Part shown: positions 10,220 to 21,049 of the stretch, piece after piece
Layout of the letters: the number at the start of each line of letters is the position of its first letter
Numbering within the stretch: position 1 is the first letter of the stretch
Source of the DNA: Phialophora verrucosa
Lineage: Eukaryota > Ascomycota > Eurotiomycetes > Chaetothyriales > Herpotrichiellaceae
Assembly: GCA_002099365.1 (NCBI GenBank)
Contig: MSED01000003.1
Span: 558,001 to 622,000 of the forward strand
Length of the DNA stretch: 64,000 bases
Direction of reading: 5' to 3'
Notes under the pieces: generated by a model
Seen by the model: the letters and a program-made list of their open reading frames with translations, nothing else
Told to the model about the DNA's origin: nothing
Databases searched by the model: none
Translations under genes and position numbers: made by a program

Positions 10220-13200
10220 CTAGTGACCTCCCGCGTTCAACATTGTCCACAGTTTGCCCCTCCCCTCCAGGGCTATTAACTCATCAAACCCGCCCTGCTC
10301 GACGACCGCGCCTTGATCCAGAACTACCACGTTGTCTGCAAACTCCATCATCTCCCTCGCGTGGGTGACAACAATGACCGTTAGGGATTTCCCCGCTCGG
10401 TTCCCCTCGTGGACTAGTCTCAGTATACTCTGTCTTATCAGTCCCGCGCTCTCGTGGTCCAATGCACTCGTCGCTTCATCTAAGATGAGGATCTTCGGAT
10501 CCCGGATGAGGGCGCGAGCGATCACAATGCGTTGGGCTTGGCCACCGGAGACGCTGAGACCGCCGTCGCCTACGAGCGTGGCATAGCCCTGGGGGAGGGC
10601 GACAATGAAGTCGTGGATTCCTGCCGCGCGGGCGGCGGACTCGATAGACGATGTTGATACTGAGGTCGAGAGGCCGTAGGTGATGTTCTCGCGGACCGTA
10701 GTGGTGAGGAGGGCTGGCGTTTGTGGGACCAAGGCGATGAGGGTGCGGAGTGCGTTGAGGTCGAGCGTTCGGATGTCCCGCCCGGAGAAGGTCAATGAGG
10801 GAGGGTCGTCCAGCACGTCGTTCCATGTCGTGAGATTACCATGGTCGCCCGCGGGAGGGTAGAGGCCGAGCAGGAGTGATGTGATGGTGGATTTACCTGA
10901 GCCTGAAGCCCCGACGATGGCAGTTATCCGCCCGGCGGGTATCGTCAGGTTTAGGCGGCGGAGGACTGGCACTCCGCGACATGACGGGTATTTGAATGTC
11001 AAGTTGATGAAGTGAATGGGTCCTGAAAGCGTCGCCGGATCATTCCTGTCCAGTTGAACCTGTCCGATGTCTTCATGCGAATTGACTGGCATACGCGCCA
11101 GTCGGATGAGGCGACTCGCAGTATCGGCGGCGGAGCTGGTCTGCGGGATGATTGCAATGACCGCATTCGCGTTTGCGGTACAGAACAATATGAGCCCAAA
11201 CACGGTCAGGATAGACTTGACGGGCCATTCTCCGTCTTTCGCAAGATATGCACCGTACCAGAAGATCATGGGTGTGAAGAAAGCGATGGCTGAATCCGAG
11301 AGACCGAAGAAGACCCCTGTGTAAATGGCCCGTCTTGTTCCGATGGAGAAGCACCGCCGGACGGCATCGCGAAGTTTGATGTGGAAATAAGATTCCAGGG
11401 TCAGTGACCGGACTGTCTGGATGTCCGAAAAGGCATCTGCAAATACCTGGTTCACTACTTCACCCGTTGAATTGCTTCGAGATTCCCAGTGAGCCGAGAC
11501 AACCTCGAAGCATTTGGCAAGCACGTAAAGGACCGGAGATGCCGCCAGGCTCACCACTGTGATCTTCCAGCAGGTGAGAAGTGCCCAAATGACTGCCACG
11601 CCCATCATCACAGCGACGACCAGGATCTGCGCGGCAAGTCGTGCGACTAAGTCCTTTATCTCTTCTGCAGTCTTATCCAGAGCAGACACAAGAGCGGTAG
11701 GATTGTTTTGCTCCTCGTCAAACCAACCTTTAGGTTGCCGGACGATTCGTCGCAGAGCCTGGGTTCTAAGCGTATCCACCCAGGCTTGACTGGCTGAATC
11801 AAGGAGATACTGCATGAAGAAACATGCAACGCCATCCCCTACTGCAATCCCGATTACCGCCATTGACCATACCAAGGCTTTGCGTTGGTAACCTGTGGGC
11901 ATGTAATATGTGTTGAATATTTGCACGAGCGCATAAGAGAAGGCGGGAGGAGCTCCGGCATGGGCTAGGGTGGCCAGAAATCCGAGGAGCAGTTTGCTCC
12001 TGTTGGGCTTATCCAGACGAGGCCACAGAGTTAGAAGGACTGCGCGGATAGAGGAGGGTGATTGTGGCCGTACTTCGGTTTGTTCGGCTGCATATTCAAG
12101 TATGCTATCCTCGACATGACTATCTTCCTGCAACATCTCGTATTGCGGCGGAGGAATTGGCAGCGGCTTGTTCCCCGATATTGGTGTTCGAGGCATTCTC
12201 GGTAAGAAGATTGATTTGCGTGTGGCTAAAGCAGCGTCTCTGAGTGTGCGCATCACTGGAACGTCGGCCGTTGACTGTGCGCCATAAGACTGATTTTGGT
12301 GTGGCGCATACATGATTTTGGCACGAGCCATGGATTGTCTTTTCAATAAGTTTATCGCACCCACGCTGTTTAGGAAAGCTCCCTTCCTTGATCGCCCTGA
12401 ACTTCGATCTGAGCGCGGGTCGTCTTGTGGATAAGCTTCGGCGCTTCCTTTTGTAAGAATGTCGAATGAGTCTCTCCTGACGGGGTTAGATGATATTGCT
12501 TGAAGCCTGTGTGCATGGCGAGCTTCAGAAGATTGTCCAGATACAGGCTCAGAAGCAGCAAATCGTCGAGCTCCAAAACCCGTCGACTCAATTGTGCGGC
12601 TAGTTGAGTCACTAACAATATTCGCCAGACTCTGACGCTGACCCTCCTGAACAACGCGGCCTCCCTGCAGAACATACACGAAGTCGTCATCTCGGATCTG
12701 TGACAGATCATGTGTAATGATGATGGTTGTCCTGCCGCGTCGCCAATTTCGTATTGAATGCATGACAAGTATCTTGCTTGTATTGTCGAGTGCACTTGTG
12801 GCCTCATCTAGAATCAAAATCGGCGTATCCCTCAAGCGTGCCCGTGCAAGCACGACCCTCTGTTTCTGTCCTCCTGATAAAGATGAGCCTCCTGTACCGA
12901 CCCTGGTATGCACGCCATCTGGAAGCTTCGAAATGGTGCTGTCTAAAGCTGCCATGTGAATACACTTGTCCATTTGAGTACTCGTAACTCGGTCATAGTC
13001 CCTGCAGCCTAGGGCAATGTTACGAAAGAGGGTGTCGCTGAAAAGGATGCAGTCTTGCTGAACGAGAGTGATGTTGTTCCTGAGCCACCGCGTGTCGATA
13101 CATTGGGTTTCATTATCATCGATAACGATTGACCCGGTTTGTGGTCGATAGAAGCCCATGAGCAAATTGCCCACGGTGCTTTTGCCAGAGCCGCTCTTGC

Positions 13201-14560
13201 CCACGATGAACGTGGTTTCACCGGCGCGAAAGTACAACGTGCAACTGTTCACCGCAAGCCTGTTAGGCGTGGAAGGATAGGCGAATGAGACCTAACCCAG
13301 GTTAGGTACTTGCTGATCTGGAGTTCTGGGACAATGGTACCTCTCGCATCTCAATGTTTCCTTCGCAGAATTGGGGAGACAGCCCGTTAACCTTCCGTGA
13401 CTGCAGCTCTCCTTGCCCGACTTTGTACAGAATTGCTTGCAAAGCAGCGGCCGACGCCTGACTCTTCTGAATTATGACACCATGCGGTAGCATGTCCTCG
13501 AATGCCTTAGCGGCTATCAAGCAAGCCCAGAATGTCGTGACTACTTCCCCAGCGGTCGTTCGGCTCGCATGGACCTGAGTGCCCCCGTACCAAAAACCTG
13601 TGTGCAAACATGAGCAACATCCTGGAGACTGCCATGGAATAACTTGCCCTGGACGAACATGGCCGTCGCAGCGAACCTGACGAATCCCACCTGCAGCGCG
13701 CTGCTAAATGCTTGCTTGAGTGCAAATGTGGCCGCTCTCTTGATGGCAGCAGTATAAGAGCCCTCCTCCTTTCCTTGGGCATTGAAACACTTCACTGTGA
13801 CAATGTTCTTAATGCAATTTCTCGCTATTCTACTCGCAGCCGCCAACTCTTCGGTTTGCCTGTTGATGTTCGCCTGAAGGTCGCGGGATATGATGGTTGC
13901 GCCGATGGCTATGACAGGTAGAGCTGACAGCACGACGAGTGCCAGTTTCCAGTTGGTATGCAGTGCTAGGCCGAGGCCCGCTAGGCTTTGTACAAGGCAC
14001 ACGACCGTCAAACCGAGAGGTTGTGAAGTGCCTAATTGCAAGTCTCTGATCTGCCTGATGCCATCAGCACCAGGAGTCAACGACTAGAATGTGCCTTACC
14101 TTTGGGTCCTCGTCAACAACGTCCCCACCCCACTTGTCCGGGCCTCATACCAGCCCATGTCTCGGTCGAGAAGAGATGCGACAAGGAGCTCACGAACACA
14201 GCGTGCCTGCATTTCGCCGAATACCAGCCACAAGGTGAAAAGAGCGGCTTTAAACAGAAATGCTGCTGCGCCGATCGCGAACATTGCATTGAAACTGGTC
14301 AGAGATCGGTTCATGAAGATAGCGCCATCGATCTTGCCAGACGCGAAGTCCGAGAAGCTGTCGAAAAACTTTCCAAAAAAGAATGCCATGATCGGCTGTA
14401 GGGCTCCTGCCGCAGTCGACATGAAGATTGCCGGCAACAGAACAGGGAGGTGTGCTTTTGCCGTGAAACCAAAAAGGCTCTTCCAGCCATTAATGAAGCC
14501 ATAGTTTCGATTCTTCTGAACAGAGTTCTTTGGACCCTCACCGTCTGCGTCTGGCGTCAT
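10220..14560 (-). CDS. STE6: Ste6-type full ABC exporter (mating pheromone / multidrug family)
   Basis: Four exons read on the minus strand (14560-14100, 14054-13648, 13597-13341, 13291-10220) join in frame to 1,398 residues with the order TMD-NBD-TMD-NBD. NBD1 has Walker A GKSGSGKST (near 406), signature LSGGQ (near 513) and Walker B ILILDEATSALD. NBD2 has GASGSGKST (near 1,175), SGGQAQR and another ILILDEATSALD. Both sites therefore look ATPase-competent. A long disordered linker with a Pro-rich stretch (KPLPIPPP) joins NBD1 to TMD2. Family role: export of the farnesylated a-type pheromone across the plasma membrane; a broader drug-export role is possible. Intron 2 is GC-AG (GCAAGT donor). 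The start at 14560 is a choice: ATGs at 14773 and an open frame to 14905 also exist, but that extension looks non-coding. Confidence 0.9.
13290..13307. repeat. Perfect inverted repeat across the 3' splice site of STE6 intron 3
   Basis: ACCTAACC, two spacer bases, then GGTTAGGT form a perfect 8-bp hairpin arm pair. On the coding (minus) strand it spans the last bases of the 49-nt intron (13340-13292), including a CTAAC branch-point-like sequence, and the first bases of exon 4. Pairing would mask the branch point against the acceptor. Confidence 0.7.
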
Positions 14561-14935
14561 ATCCCGGAGGTGTGGCTCTGAACATACATGGTGGCTTTTG
14601 CGAGTGCTCGGAATTGGATACTGTTGTGGCGACAACTGAGAGCTAGAGCTGAAGACTCGCAAGATGCAGGACCAAGGGTGAGAATAGTGTTCATTGTTGG
14701 ACTTGGGTTGCCTGGGCCCTTGAGTGATCTCGAGCCCTGCGTGCCAAGGCCGTCGGACTTTTGATCTTAACATTGTTCTCTTGGAATGTGGATGTCTTGA
14801 AATTCCAGGGCAATGCCGCCACCTCTGAAGTTTCTGGTGGGTGCCGCTTGCGGTTATTCTGATGCCCTTGAGATCCGCAGCGTTTTCCTGCTCATCGATA
14901 ATCATGTCGCCAGTGCGACCTGCCTGGCTTCGAAC

Positions 14936-15406
14936 TCATGCTTTCTTCTGCTCCTTCTGTGCGTTTTCATAGATCCAATCATTCAGCCCGGCACGATTTC
15001 TAGCGATTTCAATAGCATAGAACTGGATTCGGACAGCGAAGATGGCCTCCTTCTCTCCATACTCGGTTTTGGGGCTCTTCCTCAGCATGGTTCCGAAGTT
15101 GTAGTCTTCGATTTTGTTGTCACCCTTTTCGTAAGCCATGGAGAATTTGCGCCACTTTTCCTTGCCTTCCTTGCTTTTCATCGCTTCTTCGTCGAGTTCT
15201 TGGGCAGGGTCAAAGTCCGGGAACTCGCGCTTGAAGTGCTCGAAGATCTGGTCGTCAAGTCGCGTCAGACGAAGCCTCGATCCCGGCAATTTCTCGAGGA
15301 TGGACCAGTAAACAGTCATGTGCTGGACTGCTTTCACCGCAAATTGCTTCTCCATGTCCTCATAGTTGGGAGCATTTTCCGGATCGATCATCTGGGTGAG
15401 AGACAT
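14936..15406 (-). CDS. PBDC1: PBDC1/Ypl225w-type eEF1A chaperone
   Basis: Single exon, 156 residues from the ATG in CACAATG; the open frame runs 31 codons further upstream without family similarity. The body EKQFAVKAVQHMTVYW, then LRLTRLDDQIFEHFKREFP and a C-terminal AGLNDWIYENAQ are the conserved blocks of the family annotated 'polysaccharide biosynthesis domain containing 1'. That name is historical: the yeast member Ypl225w has been described as a dedicated co-translational chaperone for eEF1A folding in the cytosol. The protein ends in a Lys-rich tail. It lies on the same strand as STE6, about 375 bp upstream of it, with no sign of co-transcription. Confidence 0.88.
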   Translation of the reverse strand: MSLTQMIDPENAPNYEDMEKQFAVKAVQHMTVYWSILEKLPGSRLRLTRLDDQIFEHFKREFPDFDPAQELDEEAMKSKEGKEKWRKFSMAYEKGDNKIEDYNFGTMLRKSPKTEYGEKEAIFAVRIQFYAIEIARNRAGLNDWIYENAQKEQKKA

Positions 15407-16110
15407 TGTGATGAACGGGTTGTCCGTTAACTTTGAACTGCGGATAACGACAGTATCCCCAGAATTGCGATTTTGAGTCTCTTGGAAAGAATGGAGCACG
15501 TTCTCGAGACTACGCCACGAATCTTCAGCGTCTTAATTCTCTCGAAAGAGGGCCTGATCAGATTCTGCAAAGCATGAAAACTCGTCCAGGAACATGGTAG
15601 AGGCTTGGCAAAATAAAAATGGCACTCTGGCCCGCAGTATTTAGTCCGGCGAAGCATGTAGACCAGGGCCGTGTTGGCCGTTTTGAGTGGCAGCTCACCA
15701 TCACCTCACAATCGCCTCCCCATCAAGTCGTTCGGATTGACCACACACACTGCCGTATCGAGACCAAGTACATCTTCCGCACACGCGGGCTCTTGTGGTG
15801 GTCCGGCGCCTTCCTGATGGACGATCCCTTGCCGTCCCACCGATGATGCAAGGATCAATGCGGAGGCCGTCGGTCGCGACTCACGCGGCCCGTGTCCCCG
15901 GTGACCAGGGTAAAGGATGTACTTGGCTGCCTCGGTAGAGCACCCTTCGGGCTTGTACCGTGAGGCACTGTCCCGACAAGGCTCTATGTCGCCATTCGTG
16001 GCATGGGACAGTTTGATTATAGCCGCCAGTTACAACTCATCCATAATGGACGCGCCTCCTGTTCCATCAGTGCGAACAGATTCTAGGACTCCAATCACCA
16101 CAATCCTACG
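15407..16110. promoter_or_regulatory. Divergent promoter between PBDC1 and the carboxylase biotin subunit; left edge of the catabolic cluster
   Basis: The 704-bp gap separates two start codons on opposite strands, so it carries both promoters. It also marks where the housekeeping genes end and the catabolic cluster begins. Open frames inside it are short and unsupported. Confidence 0.5.
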
Positions 16111-18558
16111 ATGAGACAACACCACACTCGCCAGGCAATGCCGGAACATGCCTCTGCAACATCCCTGCGGCCTCCACTGTTTGTCGCACAGTTGCCAACT
16201 CGCGGAGAAGGCAGAAGACGAATTCGAAGAGTCCTGATCGCAAACAGAGGTGAGATAGCGTGTCGAATCATAGCAACATGTCGCAAGCTCGACCTCACTT
16301 CCATTGCCATCTTCGCCGGAGAGGACTCAACCTCCCTTCATGTGCACGAAGCAGACGAGGCGGTGAATCTCGGAAGCATCAACCAAGCGGGCGGCAACCC
16401 ATTCCTGAACATCGAGCTCCTCGTCGAGGTTGCTCGGTCTCGAGACGTGGATGCCATCCACCCCGGGTATGGCTACTTGAGCGAGAACGAGCGGTTTGCA
16501 GATGCTGTCCGTCAAGCCGGGATGATCTTCATCGGTCCCAGTTCGCAGGCGATGTCGACTTTAGGTGACAAGCGGAACTCGAAGGAGTATCTGAGGGAGC
16601 ATGCGCCCAGCGTGCCGCTCATCCCAGGGTTTACGGGTTCGAGCCAGGACGTTGGCGAGCTCGAAATGGCCGCCGAGAAGGTCGGCTTTCCGGTGATGCT
16701 GAAAGCCTCGGCTGGGGGCGGAGGACGTGGCATGCGGATTGTCCGTGAACGGTCTCAGCTCGCGGCTGAGCTGGCTCGGGCCCAATCAGAGGCAAAGCGC
16801 TCCTTTGGCTCCAGCGACTGTATCCTAGAGAAGTACATCGAAGCAGCCAAGCACGTCGAGGTGCAGATTTTGGGCGACAGCCACGGTAAAGTCCTGTCTC
16901 TCTGGGAACGAGAATGCTCTGTCCAACGACGCCACCAGAAGATCATCGAAGAAACACCGTCGCCATTTCTGATGCCGGAGCAGCGGCGCAAAATGTGCGA
17001 AGTGGCGGCTCAGATCGGTGAACTCATAGGCTACGAAGGCGCAGGGACAGTTGAGTTTGTCGTCGACGCCAGGGACGGGAGTTTCTATTTTCTCGAAGTC
17101 AACACCAGGCTGCAGGTCGAACATCCTATCACAGAAGAAGTCACGGGCCTGGACATCGTGTCACTGCAGCTGTTTGTTGCCGCCGGGGGATCGCTCGCGA
17201 GTCTTCCCGCTGTGCAGCAAATCCCACAACACGGCCATGCCATCGAGTGCCGCCTCTGCGCCGAGGATCCTGAAAGCAACTTCATGCCTCAGAACGGCAC
17301 GATCCGGCTGTGGCGAGAGGCAGATCAGCATTCACCCCTAGCAGCCAGGGACACACGATACGAAACAGCTGTGAAGACCGGATCCGCAGTGTCCATCCAC
17401 TTCGACTCGATGATCGCCAAGATCGTCGTGTGGGCTCCTACACGCGAGATGGCCATTTCGAAAATGGTCAAAGTCCTCGCCAACACCGTCTGTGCCGGCG
17501 TCAAGACGAATCAACTGTTCCTCCAGTCTTGCCTGTTGCACTCCAGTTTTCAAGACCCAGCGTATACGACCTCCCTGATCCCGACACACCTGGACAGCTT
17601 ACTGCGGAATCCTCACGCGGAGGGCGCTCGCACCGGGGCCGGGGACATGATCTCGATGCTGTCCGTTATCCCGGGTCTCCTTCTGAGAGACATGCCCGAG
17701 CAGCACGAGGAGTCCTGCAGGCCATTTAAGCACGTGAGGTCCGACTTCCGGAACCAATACTTCGACCCTGTCAATGTGTCGACCACGATCACTGTGCCTG
17801 TGTCTGTGTCTGCACCCAAGACTGCGGCACCAATATTATCCGTCTGGAGGACATCCACGCAGCATCACGCAGGTCACCCTTCGCAAAGTTTCAACGTCAC
17901 CCTAACACCAATACCGACTCTCGAGGACAGTACATCCAGTTCAGCGCCGAAGACCTCTGTCGCACCTAGTCTTTCTCTATCCCGCCAATACCACGCCATA
18001 AGCCACAAGCTGCGAGACGGCTCCCTGACGACCGCGCCACAATACACCGTTCAACTCAGGAAATATAGACACCTATCAACCTCTGAGGTCGTCGGGAACC
18101 CATCCCGATCCACCACCCACTGGACAACCGCGTCGCTTGCCGTCTCGATCAACAGCTCCACCGTCAGCGCATACATCGCCACAGACTCCAGCTCCACTTC
18201 AATATCAAGCTCCACAGGCACATACCGGACCTTCTTATGCCACTTCCCCGCCCTAGGGACTTACGTCGAATATCACTCCCACAGCCTCCTAAGCTTTATT
18301 GAAAGTCTGCGTCCGTCCCTGACCGCCGCCTCAGCCGAGGGGGCCGGGTCAAAGGTCGTGAAGGCCCCCATGCCGTGCAAAGTCCTGGGCGTGCTGAAGC
18401 AGAATGGCGAGGCCGTTAAAAAGGGCGAGATCGTCATGCTGATTGAGAGTATGAAGATGGAGACCAATATCAGCATCAGCGTGGACGGGAAGTTTGGTAC
18501 AGCTGTCAAGGTTGGGGATGCGGTCGACGATGGAAAGGTGCTTTGTTGGGTTGAATGA
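16111..18558 (+). CDS. Acyl-CoA carboxylase biotin-carboxylase/carrier subunit (MCC-alpha / AtuF-like)
   Basis: Single exon, 815 residues. It loads CO2 onto biotin and passes it to the carboxyltransferase encoded at 23578-25254, to carboxylate 3-methylcrotonyl-CoA or a longer homologue such as geranyl-CoA. The biotin carboxylase domain starts at RRVLIANRGEIA (about 40). It has the ATP-grasp glycine loop GGGGRGMR (near 201) and LEVNTRLQVEHP (near 327). The biotinyl domain is C-terminal, with ESMKMET; Lys about 782 is the biotin site. At 815 residues it exceeds typical MCC-alpha (about 700-730). The excess is a Ser/Thr-rich segment around 540-680. The basic N-terminus could be a mitochondrial leader; RPPLFVAQL is one residue off the PTS2 consensus. 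Pyruvate or acetyl-CoA carboxylase is excluded by length and domain content. Confidence 0.92.
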   Translation: MRQHHTRQAMPEHASATSLRPPLFVAQLPTRGEGRRRIRRVLIANRGEIACRIIATCRKLDLTSIAIFAGEDSTSLHVHEADEAVNLGSINQAGGNPFLNIELLVEVARSRDVDAIHPGYGYLSENERFADAVRQAGMIFIGPSSQAMSTLGDKRNSKEYLREHAPSVPLIPGFTGSSQDVGELEMAAEKVGFPVMLKASAGGGGRGMRIVRERSQLAAELARAQSEAKRSFGSSDCILEKYIEAAKHVEVQILGDSHGKVLSLWERECSVQRRHQKIIEETPSPFLMPEQRRKMCEVAAQIGELIGYEGAGTVEFVVDARDGSFYFLEVNTRLQVEHPITEEVTGLDIVSLQLFVAAGGSLASLPAVQQIPQHGHAIECRLCAEDPESNFMPQNGTIRLWREADQHSPLAARDTRYETAVKTGSAVSIHFDSMIAKIVVWAPTREMAISKMVKVLANTVCAGVKTNQLFLQSCLLHSSFQDPAYTTSLIPTHLDSLLRNPHAEGARTGAGDMISMLSVIPGLLLRDMPEQHEESCRPFKHVRSDFRNQYFDPVNVSTTITVPVSVSAPKTAAPILSVWRTSTQHHAGHPSQSFNVTLTPIPTLEDSTSSSAPKTSVAPSLSLSRQYHAISHKLRDGSLTTAPQYTVQLRKYRHLSTSEVVGNPSRSTTHWTTASLAVSINSSTVSAYIATDSSSTSISSSTGTYRTFLCHFPALGTYVEYHSHSLLSFIESLRPSLTAASAEGAGSKVVKAPMPCKVLGVLKQNGEAVKKGEIVMLIESMKMETNISISVDGKFGTAVKVGDAVDDGKVLCWVE

Positions 18559-19434
18559 GTTAGGAGCACGGTCCATCCTACATGGTACAGAGTACGCAGG
18601 ACGTAGTGGAGAGTACAGAGAACGCAGTACACGGCACATAGGAACTTGGGCAGGGTGACAGACGCAGAGGAGAAATCCAAGTAGGTAGAGTAGATGGCAT
18701 ACAGTCGTCGTTGCAATACTCAGCATACGATACTAGATATACAATACTAGATCCTCCGCACAGCATTAACGTATGTATCCACGAAATATGATTCCCGGCC
18801 CTGCACGTCCGACTGGCTAGCCGACGCTTCTTGATGCTTCTTAAGCAGCACCATACATGGATTCAGACCTGCGCACCAAGGGTGGCGAGAGCCCGTCCCG
18901 TGTCGATGGAAGGTGAGTTGAGGTGTTACGGCATGATTGCTCAGGTCAGAATACTGCGTTACAGCATCTTGTATTCTGTGGGAAAGCAGACGCCGTCTCC
19001 TACTGTCTGTGTGTGTATATTATGTATGTGTGGGTACATATGTGACCACGAGGTGAGGCTCGGCGCTCTCTCGGGTGGACTTTACCTCCAATGTTCTTGG
19101 CTTCCAATTCTGGCATTGAAGCCAGGGGTCGCGCCCGGCCCGGCCACGGCCACGGTTGCGGCTACGGGACGATGTCACACTTTTGCATTCGCATCCACCT
19201 CGCGAGTGTCGTGAAAAGCCTGCACACGGCGCCTCGGTGTTGTCAGGACATCCCAGCCGCGGCTGAATCTGGGGTTGACTCGGGAGAATGGGACCTCAAC
19301 TTGATCAATGTTATGAAGTACTGGGGCTTGGAATAGACCTTTTGAAGGCCTCATTTCCACGTTGAGATGAATTTTGCGAACCCTAACCAGCAGGATCCCA
19401 TTGAGCGAAAGGACTGTTGGCTTTGGACGTCACA
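18559..19434. other. Intergenic region between biotin subunit and acyl-CoA dehydrogenase
   Basis: About 0.9 kb holding the terminator of one gene and the promoter of the next, both on the plus strand. Just after the biotin-subunit stop codon a 14-nt unit (TACAGAGTACGCAG) occurs twice, at 18586-18599 and 18614-18627, with one mismatch. No gene is supported. Confidence 0.5.
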
Positions 19435-20812
19435 ATGGCCGCCGCTATTTCGACAGCACCATACGCAGACCCTGCTTGGCTATCCCGCGACATCAGTCCT
19501 TACTACAATGACAGCCACCGTCGTCTCCAGCGTGAAGCCCGCGAGTACGTGTCCACACACATAACTCCCTTCTGTGAGGAATGGGAACGACAAGGCTCCG
19601 TTCCCCAAGATGTTATCCTCAACCACGCCCGGTTGGGATACATGGCTGTGTCGATATATCCTCTTGCCACCAAACAAATTCAGGAGATGAGCCAGAGATT
19701 GCCTGGGGATATCAAGCCAGAGGAATGGGACGGCTTCCATGATCTGATCGTGGTCGACGAGATTGCGAGATGTGGGTACCTGGGAGTCATATGGGCATTG
19801 AGTTGTGGGAACTCAATCGGTGCACCACCGCTGATTAACTTCGGGACCGACAAGCAGAAGGCGAAGTTCTTGCCTGATGTCCTGTCGGGAAACTCCCGAT
19901 TTTGCCTCGGGGTGACAGAGCCTGATGGTGTGCTTCTCTCCTCTGCCTTATGACCATGACTGAAGATACTGACTTGATGCAGCCGGTTCTGATGTAGCAG
20001 GAATTACAACCGTGGCTGAACGTCGCGGCGACGTGTACATTGTCAACGGCGTGAAGAAGTGGATCACGAACGCCATATTCGCAGACTATTGCACCGCTGC
20101 CGTTCGGACTGGTGGACCAGGCCGAGGGGGTGTCTCGGCGTTGATAATACCCCTGAAGGTCCCTGGCGTGAAATGCACCAAGCTCGAGAACTCTGGAGTC
20201 AATGCCAGCGGCTCCACATACATCGAATTCGATGACGTCCAAGTACCCGTTTCCAATCTGCTGGGCGAAGAGAATCGAGGGTTTGATATCATAATGTCGA
20301 ATTTCAATCACGAGCGGCTGTGGCTGGCTTGTACATCGCTTCGGATGGCAAGAGTATGCGTTGAAGACGCCTACCATCATGCGCTGAGAAGAGAAACCTT
20401 CGGGAAGCCACTGATTGCGAACCAAGTTATTCTTGCCAAATTCGCGGATTTTGCACGCGACATTGAACCAGCGCACGCATATATGGAGTCGATCGTGTAT
20501 TTGACCAAGCACAAGCGCGGTCCAAAGGCACAGAAGGGTGCTCAACAGATAGACGTCAATGTCGGCGGGATGATTGCGACCTTGAAGACGAGTGCTGGTC
20601 GGGTCCTGGAGCGGGTAAATCGGGACGCCCAGCAGATAATGGGCGGTGCTGGCTATTCAAGAAGCGGCAAGGGTGCCAGGATCGAGCAGATCAGTCGGGA
20701 CGTTCGGGTTATGGTGGTCGGCGGCGGCAGCGATGAGATATTGAGCGAGCTGGCGGTTAAGCTCGAGACAAAAGAGCTGCAAAGATTGTCTCGGCAGGGG
20801 AGCAAGCTGTGA
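19435..20812 (+). CDS. Acyl-CoA dehydrogenase with peroxisomal C-terminal SKL
   Basis: Two exons (19435-19927, 19983-20812; 55-nt GT-AG intron) give 440 residues. Family role: FAD-dependent alpha,beta-desaturation of an acyl-CoA; in this cluster probably isovaleryl-CoA or citronellyl-CoA, making the substrate for the carboxylase. Visible blocks are the FAD-contact LGVTEPDAGSD, the WITNA segment, RETFGKPL and QQIMGGAGYS. The Glu usual in the C-terminal YEGTSEI motif is absent (here VVGGGSDEI). A Glu in FNHERLW (about residue 275) sits where isovaleryl-CoA dehydrogenase keeps its catalytic Glu. The last three residues, SKL before TGA, form a canonical PTS1, and no mitochondrial leader is seen. 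Start ATG follows ACGTCACA, a good context. Citronellyl-CoA dehydrogenase (AtuD) is the main alternative to an IVD paralogue. Confidence 0.93.
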
Positions 20813-21049
20813 ATCCACTTTGCAGAACGTACAGGCGGTGCAGCCCTAGCTCAAACAAGCCTGCCAGATGGCTGTAGAGTCAAAAAATAGATGACGATGT
20901 CGGTGAAAAGTTGGTTTGACCGAAGCCCGGAAAGCCACTTTCACCCACAGCTTCCGACAATATACCGCCCCTATTTCAACATTAGCAATTCAGTCCCTTC
21001 AGGTGGCAAAGATCGAGGCCAAATCAGGAGCCTGACAGGCCGAGCAGAC

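Noticed and set aside
8147..14560. Possible ribosomal-peptide (dikaritin-like) cluster formed by the UstYa-like gene and the neighbouring ABC exporter
   Set aside because: No secreted precursor with Kex2-separated core repeats, no tyrosinase, no second UstY; the exporter reads as an ordinary Ste6 and the UstYa motif is degenerate.
14561..14905. N-terminal extension of the Ste6-type exporter
   Set aside because: The frame is open to 14905 with an ATG at 14773, but the translation looks like untranslated leader and the family region begins just after the ATG at 14560.
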